From assembly GCF_019264345.1 (NCBI RefSeq), contig NZ_JAHVAO010000001.1, forward strand, positions 868,001-932,000: a stretch of DNA of 64,000 bases, written 5' to 3'. Origin of the DNA: Marinobacter arenosus (GTDB lineage: Bacteria > Pseudomonadota > Gammaproteobacteria > Pseudomonadales > Oleiphilaceae). The notes below the pieces were generated by a model that worked only from the letters and a program-made list of their open reading frames with translations, had not been told where the DNA came from and did not search any database. The position numbers were made by a program, and so were the translations under genes. Below, in pieces: positions 16,490-27,442 of this stretch (position 1 is its first letter; the number at the start of each line of letters is the position of its first letter).

Positions 16490-18637
16490 TTACACCGGCG
16501 CTGGCCTGGACATTGGCCCCTGTTGGCGGCTGCTCCACACAAAGGCAATGACGAATATCGCCAGGCCCGCAACATCCAGCAGGATCTGGCCATGCGGCCA
16601 AAGCATGAGTACACCAATGGGGAACATGAGCAGACGCACCACCGGATTGAGCGGGTGCTCCAGATACCCTTCGAGGCCCGCGACGATGGCGTAGATGCCA
16701 AACAGTGCAAAGCAGAACACCCGGAGCATCTGTTCGAAGTCGCCGGTAATCAGCGGCGAATAGGCGAACAAAAGCGGCACGATGTACAACCCCTTGGCCA
16801 GTTTCCAGGCGGTGAAGCCGGTGCGCATCTGGGGTGTCCCGGCGATGGCCGCCGCGGCAAAGGCGGTCAGACAGACCGGCGGGGTGACGTTGGAATCCTG
16901 GGACAGCCAGAAGATCACCATGTGAGCGGCCACCAGGGCCATGGCGAGCGCGGACGGCGACAGGGCCTGCTCCAGCAATTGGGTACTGAAGGTGTCTGGC
17001 ACCGCTGCCAGCAGCTGTTGGGCGCTGGCCCGATCCATTGGCCCGTTCAGGAGGTCCAGCTTGTCCGGCGCAACCAGCATGAATATGGACTTGGCCTGCT
17101 CCGGCAGATTGCCGTTCATCACCATGTCCAACAGCTGGCTCTGGGCGATCAGGTTGTAGATCGCGGGTGCCGACAGCGTCGCCAGCACAATGTAGGCCGC
17201 CGTGACTGGCAGCCCCATACCGAGAATCAAGGACGCCAGGGCCACCAGGATAATGGTGATCAGCAGGCTGCCGCCCGCCCAGTCGGTAATCATGATGGAA
17301 AAGGTGTTGCCGATGCCCGTGGTCGACACCACCATCACGATCAGCCCTACGGTAATGAGCAGGATGGCGGTGGTGGTGATGTTGCGGGTCCCCATGACCA
17401 GCGCCTCGAGAATATCCCTGGGACCCATCGGGTGTCGGGACAGCCAGGACGCCGCGATCACTGACAGGATCGCGATGCCGGCGGCGTAGGTCGGCGTAAA
17501 ACCATAGACCAGGGCGGCGACCAGAACCACCAGCGGCAAGAGAAAATGCCAGCCATCCTTGAGCACGTCTTTCAGTGTGGGCGCCTCGCTATCCTCCAGC
17601 TTGATCGCGTGACTGCGCTTGGCCTCAATGCGCACAAACATGGCCACCGACAGGAAGTAAAGCAGCGCCGGCAAGGCAGCGACGGAAATGATGGTGAGGT
17701 AGGATACCTGGGTGTAGGACGCCATGATAAAGGCGCCAGCGCCCATCACCGGCGGCATCAATTGGCCACCGGTGGAAGCGGCCGCCTCGACGCCCGCGGC
17801 AAAGCGGGCGGGAAAACCGGCCTTGCGCATTAAAGGAATGGTGATCACGCCTGTAGACACCGTGTTAGCCACGCTTGAGCCGGACACCGACCCCATCAGG
17901 CCTGAAGAGAACACGGCTACAAAGCCCGGGCCACCGACAAAACGCCCTGCCGCACAACGGGCCAGTTCGATGATAAAGTCCCCTGCGCCCGACTTCACCA
18001 GGAAGGCACCGAACAGGATAAACATGAACACGTAGGTCCAGGAAATGCGGGCAATCGACCCAAGCATGCCCTGCCCGCCAATGTAGGACCGAAACAGAAC
18101 GGTTTCCCAGGTCAGCCCCGGAAAATTGAAGATGCCGTCGACATACTGGCCCCACCAGGCCACGTAGGACAAAGCCAGGATGCAAAGGACGGGGATGAAC
18201 CAACCCACGGTGCGGCGCGCGAATTCCAGGATCAGCAGGACGGCAGCTATGGAGAAAATCCAGTCTCCGGTGCTGAAGGTAACGCCACGCGCATACAGCG
18301 CATTTTCAAACAACATCAGATACACGGCGCAGGCAAGCGCGGTCAGACCGAGGAAAACGTCGACGCCCAACACCACCCGCTGACCACCGGCTGTACGCGC
18401 CTTTAACATTGGCGTGGTCAGGGCGCAGATCAGACCGAACAGGCCAAAGTGCAGGGCCGATGTCCACAACTCAGAGAGTGTGGACACGGTATTGAAATAC
18501 AGGTGAATGAGCGATGTCGCGACGGCCAAACTGAAAATCACCGGCCCAAGGAACCGGTGATCAAGGCGTTCGCTGGCTTCGCTCGCGCTTTCGTCGCGAA
18601 CCTCGCCGGGAGGTTCGCTCGCTGGTTGTTCCGCCAC
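16490..18637 (-). CDS. TRAP transporter permease, fused small and large subunits (TAXI type)
   Basis: Large inner-membrane protein of 715 residues that fuses the 4-TM DctQ-like and 12-TM DctM-like subunits, as in TAXI-TRAP systems. Hydrophobic segments run along nearly the whole chain. The DctM core is visible in the segment GLMGSVSGSSVANTVSTG (about residues 248-265) and in GMGLPVTAAYIVLATLSAPA (about 472-491). It starts 2 bases after the TAXI binding-protein stop. Uptake is ion-gradient-driven. The N-terminal 25 residues are acidic and cytoplasmic. Confidence 0.93.
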   Translation of the reverse strand: MAEQPASEPPGEVRDESASEASERLDHRFLGPVIFSLAVATSLIHLYFNTVSTLSELWTSALHFGLFGLICALTTPMLKARTAGGQRVVLGVDVFLGLTALACAVYLMLFENALYARGVTFSTGDWIFSIAAVLLILEFARRTVGWFIPVLCILALSYVAWWGQYVDGIFNFPGLTWETVLFRSYIGGQGMLGSIARISWTYVFMFILFGAFLVKSGAGDFIIELARCAAGRFVGGPGFVAVFSSGLMGSVSGSSVANTVSTGVITIPLMRKAGFPARFAAGVEAAASTGGQLMPPVMGAGAFIMASYTQVSYLTIISVAALPALLYFLSVAMFVRIEAKRSHAIKLEDSEAPTLKDVLKDGWHFLLPLVVLVAALVYGFTPTYAAGIAILSVIAASWLSRHPMGPRDILEALVMGTRNITTTAILLITVGLIVMVVSTTGIGNTFSIMITDWAGGSLLITIILVALASLILGMGLPVTAAYIVLATLSAPAIYNLIAQSQLLDMVMNGNLPEQAKSIFMLVAPDKLDLLNGPMDRASAQQLLAAVPDTFSTQLLEQALSPSALAMALVAAHMVIFWLSQDSNVTPPVCLTAFAAAAIAGTPQMRTGFTAWKLAKGLYIVPLLFAYSPLITGDFEQMLRVFCFALFGIYAIVAGLEGYLEHPLNPVVRLLMFPIGVLMLWPHGQILLDVAGLAIFVIAFVWSSRQQGPMSRPAPV

Positions 18638-18639
18638 GC

Positions 18640-19647
18640 TTACTCCGCAATCAGCCGCTCGGGAATTTCCAGCCCCTGCTCACGGTAGAATCGGGCCGCG
18701 CCAGGGTGCAGTGGCATGGGCAGGCCGGCAATGGCCTTTTCCAGCGCCATGGCCTTGGTGGCCGGATGGATGTTGTTCAGGAACGGCAGGTTGGCGTAAA
18801 TCGTCTTGGTGATCTGGTAAACATCTTCCTCGGGTACATCAGCACGGGCCGCCATGATGTTCGGCTGGGCAATCGTATTGATGTCCTTGGCCTGGTTGGG
18901 ATAGGTGCCGGCCGGGATGGTAAACGGGCTCCAGAGCTCGAAATCACTGTTCACCTGGGCCAACTGCTCGGCGGTGAAGTCCAGCGTGGTAATCTCGTCG
19001 CCCAGGTTGGCGTAGGCCCGGGTTACTGCCGAGGCCGGCACACCGGCCGGAATGTTCATGCCATCGATGTTGCCGTTCTGCAAGGCATCGGCGCTGGGAC
19101 CGTAGCCCAGATAGGCAATATCCACCTGTTCCAGGTCAATCCCAACCTTGCCCAGGATGAAGCGCCCCGACCCTTCGGTACCGGAGTTTCGCGCGCCAAT
19201 GGAAAAGCTCTCATCGTACACGTTGGTCATATCAGAGATGGTGCCGGTTTCCACCATCGAGTTGCGCACAACGAAGTGTTCGACGTTCTGCCAGAGCATG
19301 GAAACCGAACGCAGGTTCTTGTAGGCCTTGGGCACCGGGCCCGTGCCATTCCACGCGTAGGCACCATAAAGACCTTGCAGAATGCCAAACTGGATCTGCC
19401 CCTCATCCATCAGCTTCAGATTCTCGCCAGAGCCAGCTGAGCTGATGGCGGAAACGGAAATATTGGTTTGCGGTTCCAGTTTCACCTTCACCAGCGTGGA
19501 AATGGCAACGCCCACCGGGTAATAGGTCCCGCCGGTGGTCGCGGTACCCATCACATAGTTGCCTTCGGCATGAACACTGGCTGACAGTGAAACGGCCACG
19601 GCAGCGACCGCCCCCATGGCAACCTTGCCGAGAGTTTTGGTATTCAT
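18640..19647 (-). CDS. TAXI-family TRAP transporter solute-binding protein
   Basis: Periplasmic binding protein, 335 residues. A signal peptide spans about residues 1-27 (MNTKTLGKVAM...SVHA-EGNY). The mature N-terminus GTATTGGTYYPVGVAIS is the hallmark of the TAXI (TRAP-associated extracytoplasmic immunogenic) family. It heads the operon with the fused permease directly behind. Known TAXI ligands include glutamate, glutamine and C4 acids, so no ligand is assigned here. About 220 bases separate it from the putP end and contain the putP terminator plus the probable promoter of this operon. Confidence 0.93.
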   Translation of the reverse strand: MNTKTLGKVAMGAVAAVAVSLSASVHAEGNYVMGTATTGGTYYPVGVAISTLVKVKLEPQTNISVSAISSAGSGENLKLMDEGQIQFGILQGLYGAYAWNGTGPVPKAYKNLRSVSMLWQNVEHFVVRNSMVETGTISDMTNVYDESFSIGARNSGTEGSGRFILGKVGIDLEQVDIAYLGYGPSADALQNGNIDGMNIPAGVPASAVTRAYANLGDEITTLDFTAEQLAQVNSDFELWSPFTIPAGTYPNQAKDINTIAQPNIMAARADVPEEDVYQITKTIYANLPFLNNIHPATKAMALEKAIAGLPMPLHPGAARFYREQGLEIPERLIAE

Positions 19648-19785
19648 AAGCCTTGATCCTCAATTGGTTATATTTATTTCGGGATGCTTACTGTGAACCT
19701 ATCACGTTAGCGTCTAGTTGGTAGGGCCGCCAGCAGCACGCCCCCAACTTCGACCTATGTATAAGTCCTCCCCCGGGTACCGGCA

Positions 19786-19820
19786 AAAAAAAGCCCCCGT
19801 CCGGACGGACGGGGGCTTTT
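19786..19820 (-). terminator. terminator downstream of putP
   Basis: AGCCCCCGTCC/GGACGGGGGCT stem with a GGAC loop. On the minus strand it is followed by a run of T residues (complement of the A run at 19785-19792), about 50 bases past the putP stop. Confidence 0.88.
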
Positions 19821-19868
19821 GCGTAGCGACCCCGTCACCAGTCGTTCAACTGGCGACGGGTCTGCCAG

Positions 19869-21362
19869 TTACGGCAGGTTGTGATAACGCTCTTTGATGG
19901 CCTTATCGAAGCCAGCAAGGATCTCGGCGTGCGGCTTGTCACCAAACTTGGACACAACCACGATCGCAATGGTGGCAAAGATGAAGCCCGGGATGATCTC
20001 GTACAGGTCGAGAAGACCGCCGGACATATTGCCCCAGACTACGACTGTCGCGCCACCCACAATGATACCGGCAATCGCGCCGTTGCGGGTCATTTCACGC
20101 CAGAACAGCGACAGGATCAGTGCCGGACCGAAGGCCGCACCAAAGCCTGCCCAGGCGTAGGACACCAGCTCCAGGACCTTACTGTCGGGGTTGAGGCCCA
20201 GAATACAGGCAATAATCGCGATGCCGACAACGGCAAGACGACCAACCCAGACCAGCTCCTCCTGGGAGGCTTCCTTACGGAACAGCGCCTTGTAGAAGTC
20301 TTCCGCCAGTGCGGAGGACGATACCAGCAGCTGGGAGTCGGCGGTACTCATGATGGCAGCAAGAATGGCAGCCAGCAGGATACCCGCAATAACCGGGTGG
20401 AACAGTGCATCAACGAGCAGCATGAAGGCCCGCTCACCGTCATCCAGCGGTGTCTCGAAGTAGCCAATGGCGGCGAAACCGCAAAGCAGCGCACCCAGCA
20501 GGCCAAGGCCACTCCAGGTCACAGCAATCCGGCGTGCTGCAGGAACGTCATCCTCGCTCCGAATGGCCTTGAAACGCGCCAGAATGTGCGGCTGACCGAA
20601 GTAACCCAGGCCCCAGCCCAGCAGTGACAGAATCGAAAGAACGCCCAGAGCCGCACCGTCGGTGCCCGTAAAGGCATCGAGGAACTCGGGGTTTTTCGCT
20701 TCCATCGCGGCAGTCATTGCGCCCCAGCCACCGTCAGCGTTGATTGCCATGATCGGCACCAGCAGCAGCGCTGCAAACATCAGCAGGCCCTGAATAACGT
20801 CGGTCCAGGTCACCGCGAGGAAGCCACCGAAGAAGGTGTACGAAACCACCGCAATGGTGCCAACAATCACAGCAACCGTGTAATCGAGACCAAACACCGT
20901 TTCAAACAATTTGCCCCCTGCGACCAGGCCAGAACTGGTGTAGAACAGGAAGAACATCAGGATGAAGAAAGCACACACCACGCGCAGGATGCGACTGGTG
21001 TCATTGAACCGGTTCTCGAAGTAAGACGGCAGGGTCAATGAGTCACCAGCGGACAGCGAATAGGTACGCAGGCGGCTGGCAACAAACAGCCAGTTCAGCC
21101 AGGTACCTGCCAGCAGGCCAACGGCAATCCAGATGGCCTCATAGCCGGCCGCGTAGGCGTAACCGGGCAGACCCAGCAAAAGCCAACCACTCATGTCGGA
21201 CGCGCCGGCACTGATCGCAGATGGCAGGGGGCCAAGACTCCGGCCGCCCAAGATGTAATCGGAAAGATTAGACGTACGTTTCCAGGCTACATAACCGACG
21301 CCAAGCATCAGCAGAATGTAGGCCAGGAACGTAATACTGATCCCAACACTGTTTCCTATCAT
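19869..21362 (-). CDS. putP: sodium/proline symporter
   Basis: Na+-coupled proline importer of the SSS family, 497 residues. The motif GGRSLGPLPSAISAGASDMSG (about residues 39-59) is the characteristic PutP sequence, including the Ser/Asp residues lining the Na+ and proline sites. Twelve to thirteen hydrophobic segments follow, with ALFHPVIAGILLAAILAAIMSTADSQLL near residues 309-336. Ribosome site GGGGAG. It lies 179 bases downstream of putA, on the same strand, and just before a strong terminator. It supplies substrate for PutA. Confidence 0.96.
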   Translation of the reverse strand: MIGNSVGISITFLAYILLMLGVGYVAWKRTSNLSDYILGGRSLGPLPSAISAGASDMSGWLLLGLPGYAYAAGYEAIWIAVGLLAGTWLNWLFVASRLRTYSLSAGDSLTLPSYFENRFNDTSRILRVVCAFFILMFFLFYTSSGLVAGGKLFETVFGLDYTVAVIVGTIAVVSYTFFGGFLAVTWTDVIQGLLMFAALLLVPIMAINADGGWGAMTAAMEAKNPEFLDAFTGTDGAALGVLSILSLLGWGLGYFGQPHILARFKAIRSEDDVPAARRIAVTWSGLGLLGALLCGFAAIGYFETPLDDGERAFMLLVDALFHPVIAGILLAAILAAIMSTADSQLLVSSSALAEDFYKALFRKEASQEELVWVGRLAVVGIAIIACILGLNPDSKVLELVSYAWAGFGAAFGPALILSLFWREMTRNGAIAGIIVGGATVVVWGNMSGGLLDLYEIIPGFIFATIAIVVVSKFGDKPHAEILAGFDKAIKERYHNLP

Positions 21363-21540
21363 TTCGGTTTTCTCCCCGTGCGCTATCTGGGTTGTTTATT
21401 GTTGGCTTTGGAACGGCTCTCCTTCTGCACCCTGCGGACAGGATGAGAGGGACAACCCTGAGACGGACACCTGTCGCCCGAAAGCATCAGATATCCGAAT
21501 TCTAGACGACATCCGTGTCGTTGCTATATTTTTGTAATCC

Positions 21541-24500
21541 CTAAACTTTTTCAATACCGAGTGACAACAGCGAGGCATTGCCCCCGACAGCGGTTGTGTT
21601 GATGGTTCTCGTTCGCTCCGTGGCGAACCGCTGCAGGTAATGCGGCCCACCGGCTTTGGGCCCGGTACCGGACAGCCCCCGGCCGCCAAACGGCTGCACA
21701 CCGACCACCGCACCGATCTGGTCACGGTTGATGTAGCAGTTACCCACCTTGACCCGTTGCTCGATCCATGCGGCCGTGGATTCACTGCGACTGTGAATCC
21801 CGAGCGTCAGGCCATAGCCTGCCTCATTGATCTCATCGATCACCGCATCCAACTGGTCGGCTTTGTATCGAATCACGTGCAGAACCGGCCCGAAATGCTC
21901 AGACGCAAGGTCGCCCATGCGGGAAATGCCGTAGGCCGAAGGCGCCACAAAATGCCCCGCCGAACACGCCGGCGGCAAGGGCGAGCGGGCGATAAACCGG
22001 GCCGTCTGCTCAAGCTCATTCAGGTGTTCCTGCAACGCAGTCCGGGCCTCGGCGTCAATCACCGGACCGATGTCGGTGCTGGTGTGTTCCGGACTGCCAA
22101 CCGACAGCTCCTGCATGGCACCCGCCAGCATAGACTCCACGTGCTCGGCCACCTCCTCCTGAAGGTACAGCACTCTCAACGCGGAACACCGCTGACCGGC
22201 GCTGGCAAAGGCGGAATGCAAAGCATCGCGAACCACCTGCTCCGGAAGGGCGCTGCTATCGACAATCATGGCATTCTGACCGCCGGTTTCGGCAATCAGC
22301 GGCACAATGGCACCCTCACGCTGCGCCAGCGTGCGATTGAGCAGGCGTGCCACCTGGGTAGATCCGGTGAAGGCAACTCCGGCAATCCTGGGGTCCGGGG
22401 TCAGTTTGCCGCCAAGTCTAGCGCCCTCACCGGGTAACAGTTGAATGACATCCGGTGGGAAGCCGGCCTCGAGCATCAGCTCGACCGCCCGCCCCGCCAC
22501 CAGGCTTGTTTGCTCAGCCGGTTTGGCAATGACACTGTTACCGGACACCAGGGCGGCCATGATCTGTCCGGTAAAGATAGCCAATGGGAAATTCCAGGGA
22601 CTGATACACAGGAAGACGCCCCGCCCTTCCATGTAGAGTTCATTACTCTCCCCGGTCGGCCCGGGCATGGCGATGGCATCGCCGAACCGTGCCCGACCCT
22701 GAATCGCATAGTAGCGGCAGAAATCCACGGCCTCGCGGATCTCATCAATGCCGTCCTGCAGGGTCTTGCCCGCTTCGCGACAACAGAGGGCGATGAGTTC
22801 GTGCCTGTTTTTTTCGAGCAGGTCGGCGTAGGTGTCCAGACACCGGGCCCGCTCGGCGACCGGTCGGGCATTCCAGGCGCCAAAGCCATTCTGGGCGACC
22901 CGGAGCGCATCCTCGACATGTCGTTCATTGGCGAACACCACCGATCCGACCGAACGGGACTGATCGTAGGGCGAGTGCACATCGATGCGGTCGCCATCGA
23001 TGTGGCGAGTTCCGCCAATGATTGGCCCGGCTGTCCAGCTGTGTTGCACCCATCCATCAAGGCCGCTGAGCAGTGGGGTAAGATCCGCCTCAACCTGTAT
23101 GTTCAGCCCCCGGGAATTGATACGTTCCTGGCCGTAGATGTCCGTGGGTGCCGGAATTCGGTCGTTCGGCAGGGACTCGTATTTCTGCAGTTCCTGGACG
23201 GGGTTCTGGACCAGTGACTCAATCGGCGTTGCGGCGTCCACGAGCCGGTGAACAAACGACGAATTCGCGCCGTTTTCCAGCAGCCGCCGGACGAGGTACG
23301 GCAGCAGGTCCTTGTGAGCCCCCACAGGCGCGTAGATACGCACGGGAATGTCGTAATCCTTGAGGATGCTGTTGTAGAGCGCATCCCCCATGCCATGCAA
23401 ACGCTGAAACTCGATCCTGCGATTGCGATTCCGGGCCATCACCAGCACCGAGGCCACGGTGTGGGCATTGTGACTGGCCAACTGGGGATATAGGGCACCC
23501 TCGGTGTAATCGCTCAGCAGGTAACGCAGGCAGGCCAGATACGACGTATCGGTTGCTTCCTTGCGGGTGAACACCGGATAACTCGCCAGGCCCAATTGCT
23601 GACAGATCTTGATTTCGGTGTCCCAGTAGGCGCCCTTGACCAGCCTGACCGGAATCTCATCGCCCTGATCTTTGGCCAGTCTGGTCAGCCAGCACAGAGT
23701 CGGCAGTGCCCGCTTGGAATAGGCCTGCACGACCAGCCCAAAGCGCCCCCACCCTTTGGCAGCGCTGGAGGTGAATACTTTCTCAAAGAGCTTCAGGGAG
23801 ATTTCCAGCCGGTCCATCTCTTCCGCATCAATCGTGATGGCCACCTGTTTCTCGCGGGCAAAGGTCACGAGATCGCGGACGGTGCGGTAGAGCTCCTTGA
23901 GTACCCGCTCCTCCTGGGAATATTCATAACGGGGATGAAGCGCGGACAGCTTGATTGAAATGGATGGCCGGGGGCCGTGGCGGCTCGATTCGGAGTCAGC
24001 ACCCACCGACGCGATCGCGTTCATGTAGTCTTTCAGGTAACGGTCGGCATCTGAGGCGGTCAGCGCTGCCTCGCCCAGCATATCGAACGAGTAGGTGTAG
24101 CCCATGTCGCGATAGCCCCGGGCATTCCTGAGCGCCTCTTCGATATCCCGGCCCAGGACAAACTGTTTGCCCATGATGCTCATGGCCCGGTACATCGCAC
24201 TGCGAATGACCGGTTCCCCGCTGCGCTTGACGAGCCGTTTCCAGACACTGGATGGCGACCCATCCAGGCGCTTGTCCATTTTCACAACCCGCCCGGTCAG
24301 CAACAACCCCCAGGTAGACGCGTTGACCAGTGTCGATTCACTACGCCCAACGTGCTTCTGCCAGTCCGCCACGGACATCTTGTCGTGAATCAACGCATCG
24401 GCGGTGTACTTGTCGGGAATGCGCATCAGTGCCTCGGCAAGGCACATCAGCAGGATGCCTTCCTGGGTGTCGAGACTGTACTCCTGCAACAGCGCGTCAA

Positions 24501-24720
24501 TCATATGGACGGCGTCGTCCTGGTCGCGCACGTTGGCAATCAACCCGGTGGCCGTTTCCGTCACCGCACGATCTTCCGCTGCGTCACTCTGCGCCAGGGC
24601 AATCAGTTCCTGCAGGTAACCCGCCTCGTCCACAGCATGGTTGGCAACCAGGCTCTGCCAGAAAGCAGATCGAGGCTGCTCCTGGAAGGCCGGTTCTAGA
24701 ACCTTGCTCGCGTGAAACAT
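21541..24720 (-). CDS. putA: bifunctional proline dehydrogenase / glutamate-semialdehyde dehydrogenase without DNA-binding domain
   Basis: Membrane-associated flavoenzyme oxidising proline to P5C and then to glutamate. The FAD-dependent PRODH barrel covers roughly residues 190-480 (VKGAYWDTEIK, ASHNAHTVASV, FQRLHGMGDALY, YAPVGAHKDLLPYLVRRL). The aldehyde dehydrogenase domain covers about 560-1030 (SPWNFPLAIFTGQ, AETGGQNAMIVD, and catalytic Cys in SAGQRCSALR). At 1059 residues it lacks the N-terminal ribbon-helix-helix repressor domain of E. coli PutA (1320 residues), and translation begins with MFHASKVLEP. It therefore cannot self-repress in the E. coli way. An AraC-type gene lies just upstream. 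Confidence 0.96.
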   Translation of the reverse strand: MFHASKVLEPAFQEQPRSAFWQSLVANHAVDEAGYLQELIALAQSDAAEDRAVTETATGLIANVRDQDDAVHMIDALLQEYSLDTQEGILLMCLAEALMRIPDKYTADALIHDKMSVADWQKHVGRSESTLVNASTWGLLLTGRVVKMDKRLDGSPSSVWKRLVKRSGEPVIRSAMYRAMSIMGKQFVLGRDIEEALRNARGYRDMGYTYSFDMLGEAALTASDADRYLKDYMNAIASVGADSESSRHGPRPSISIKLSALHPRYEYSQEERVLKELYRTVRDLVTFAREKQVAITIDAEEMDRLEISLKLFEKVFTSSAAKGWGRFGLVVQAYSKRALPTLCWLTRLAKDQGDEIPVRLVKGAYWDTEIKICQQLGLASYPVFTRKEATDTSYLACLRYLLSDYTEGALYPQLASHNAHTVASVLVMARNRNRRIEFQRLHGMGDALYNSILKDYDIPVRIYAPVGAHKDLLPYLVRRLLENGANSSFVHRLVDAATPIESLVQNPVQELQKYESLPNDRIPAPTDIYGQERINSRGLNIQVEADLTPLLSGLDGWVQHSWTAGPIIGGTRHIDGDRIDVHSPYDQSRSVGSVVFANERHVEDALRVAQNGFGAWNARPVAERARCLDTYADLLEKNRHELIALCCREAGKTLQDGIDEIREAVDFCRYYAIQGRARFGDAIAMPGPTGESNELYMEGRGVFLCISPWNFPLAIFTGQIMAALVSGNSVIAKPAEQTSLVAGRAVELMLEAGFPPDVIQLLPGEGARLGGKLTPDPRIAGVAFTGSTQVARLLNRTLAQREGAIVPLIAETGGQNAMIVDSSALPEQVVRDALHSAFASAGQRCSALRVLYLQEEVAEHVESMLAGAMQELSVGSPEHTSTDIGPVIDAEARTALQEHLNELEQTARFIARSPLPPACSAGHFVAPSAYGISRMGDLASEHFGPVLHVIRYKADQLDAVIDEINEAGYGLTLGIHSRSESTAAWIEQRVKVGNCYINRDQIGAVVGVQPFGGRGLSGTGPKAGGPHYLQRFATERTRTINTTAVGGNASLLSLGIEKV

Positions 24721-24915
24721 GTCGGCACCTGTTTCGGATGTCCGGTTCTGGCCGGCATCCGGTTCGTGATCGCAGCGTCAGCAAGCCGGCGCAACATAGC
24801 CCGGAACACTGACAATTTCAGTTACCGTTTAACTTAGTATTACTACGGACCCACGGCTTACAAAATCCTACGATTCTTTTATAAATTCGTCCGAAAAAGC
24901 CGATTTTTTCGCAAT

Positions 24916-25695
24916 TTAGGCTACTTTTTCACCAAATCGTAATTTCGTGGGGGTAGTGCCCTTGTGTTTTCTCAAGGCGTTGGTCAACGCACTGTGGGAC
25001 GAAAACCCCGTGCGATAACTGACTTCCGAGACGGAGAGAGAGGTGGACATGAGGAGCTGGGCCGCCTGGTCCAGCCGGGTCTGAAGGAGAAACTGATGCG
25101 GGGTCACGCCGGTGACCTCCCGGAACATTTCGTAGAAACGGCTGACACTGAGACAGGCCACGCCGGCAAGATCCTGAACGGTAATCTTACGATGAAGATT
25201 TTCCATGATGTAGCGGCGCACCGTATCCGGGCGAACCGCTTGCCGGTTCGTTGCGACCGTTCGACTCGCGTTCAGCCGCTCGGCCATGCAATGAAGGATG
25301 CTTGCAGCCAGGTGACGTTTCATACCGTCGTTCGACGGCGAACGGTCGAATTCGCCGGCGGCGAACTGAACCAGGCCCTGCAACTTGTTGTCCATGCCCA
25401 GGGTGCGGGGGCGCTCAAAAAGCGGCGCAAGACGCTCGTAATCGGCATGGGCGGGGGTGTTGATCGCAGGCACGTAAGGGTCGAGGTTAATCACCAATAC
25501 GTGGTTCTGGTTGTCACCACAGTAGTCGTGACGGGCCTCGGTCGGAACCAGACAGGCTTTCCAGGTGTCCAGGTGGGAACCGGTACCATCGACACTCAAT
25601 TCCGCTTCGCCCTGAACGCCCACCACGATCTGATGATGCTCATGTCGGTGCTGATGAGAGGCTATGGGCAACTTCAGTAGGCGTGCATCCAGCAT
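24916..25695 (-). CDS. AraC-family regulator of proline catabolism (PruR/PutR-like)
   Basis: 259 residues. The N-terminal cupin-like sensor domain (SHQHRHEHHQIVVGVQGEAEL, about residues 13-33) precedes two helix-turn-helix units at the C-terminus (about 155-255: KITVQDLAGVACLSVSRFYEMFRE, then SVSEVSYRTGFSSHSALTNALRKHKG). AraC regulators next to putA/putP activate them in response to proline in Pseudomonas (PruR). With PutA lacking its own repressor domain, the same job is the best inference here. It is transcribed toward putA with a 195-base AT-rich gap, and starts 40 bases after the tmk stop. Confidence 0.88.
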   Translation of the reverse strand: MLDARLLKLPIASHQHRHEHHQIVVGVQGEAELSVDGTGSHLDTWKACLVPTEARHDYCGDNQNHVLVINLDPYVPAINTPAHADYERLAPLFERPRTLGMDNKLQGLVQFAAGEFDRSPSNDGMKRHLAASILHCMAERLNASRTVATNRQAVRPDTVRRYIMENLHRKITVQDLAGVACLSVSRFYEMFREVTGVTPHQFLLQTRLDQAAQLLMSTSLSVSEVSYRTGFSSHSALTNALRKHKGTTPTKLRFGEKVA

Positions 25696-25734
25696 AGACG
25701 CGAGCGGACCCTAGTGACTGAGAATGTTACTCAA

Positions 25735-27437
<1,703 letters not shown>

Positions 27438-27442
27438 AGGAA

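Noticed and set aside
16121..17464. 447-codon plus-strand open frame opposite the TRAP permease
   Set aside because: The product is Gln/His/Arg-rich low complexity, the usual antisense reading of a hydrophobic membrane-protein gene. The permease frame explains the sequence.
24892..24911. Inverted repeat CGAAAAA-6-TTTTTCG just after the AraC-type gene
   Set aside because: The AT-only stem is weak, there is no following T run on the minus strand, and nothing links it to regulator binding. It could be chance in an AT-rich gap.
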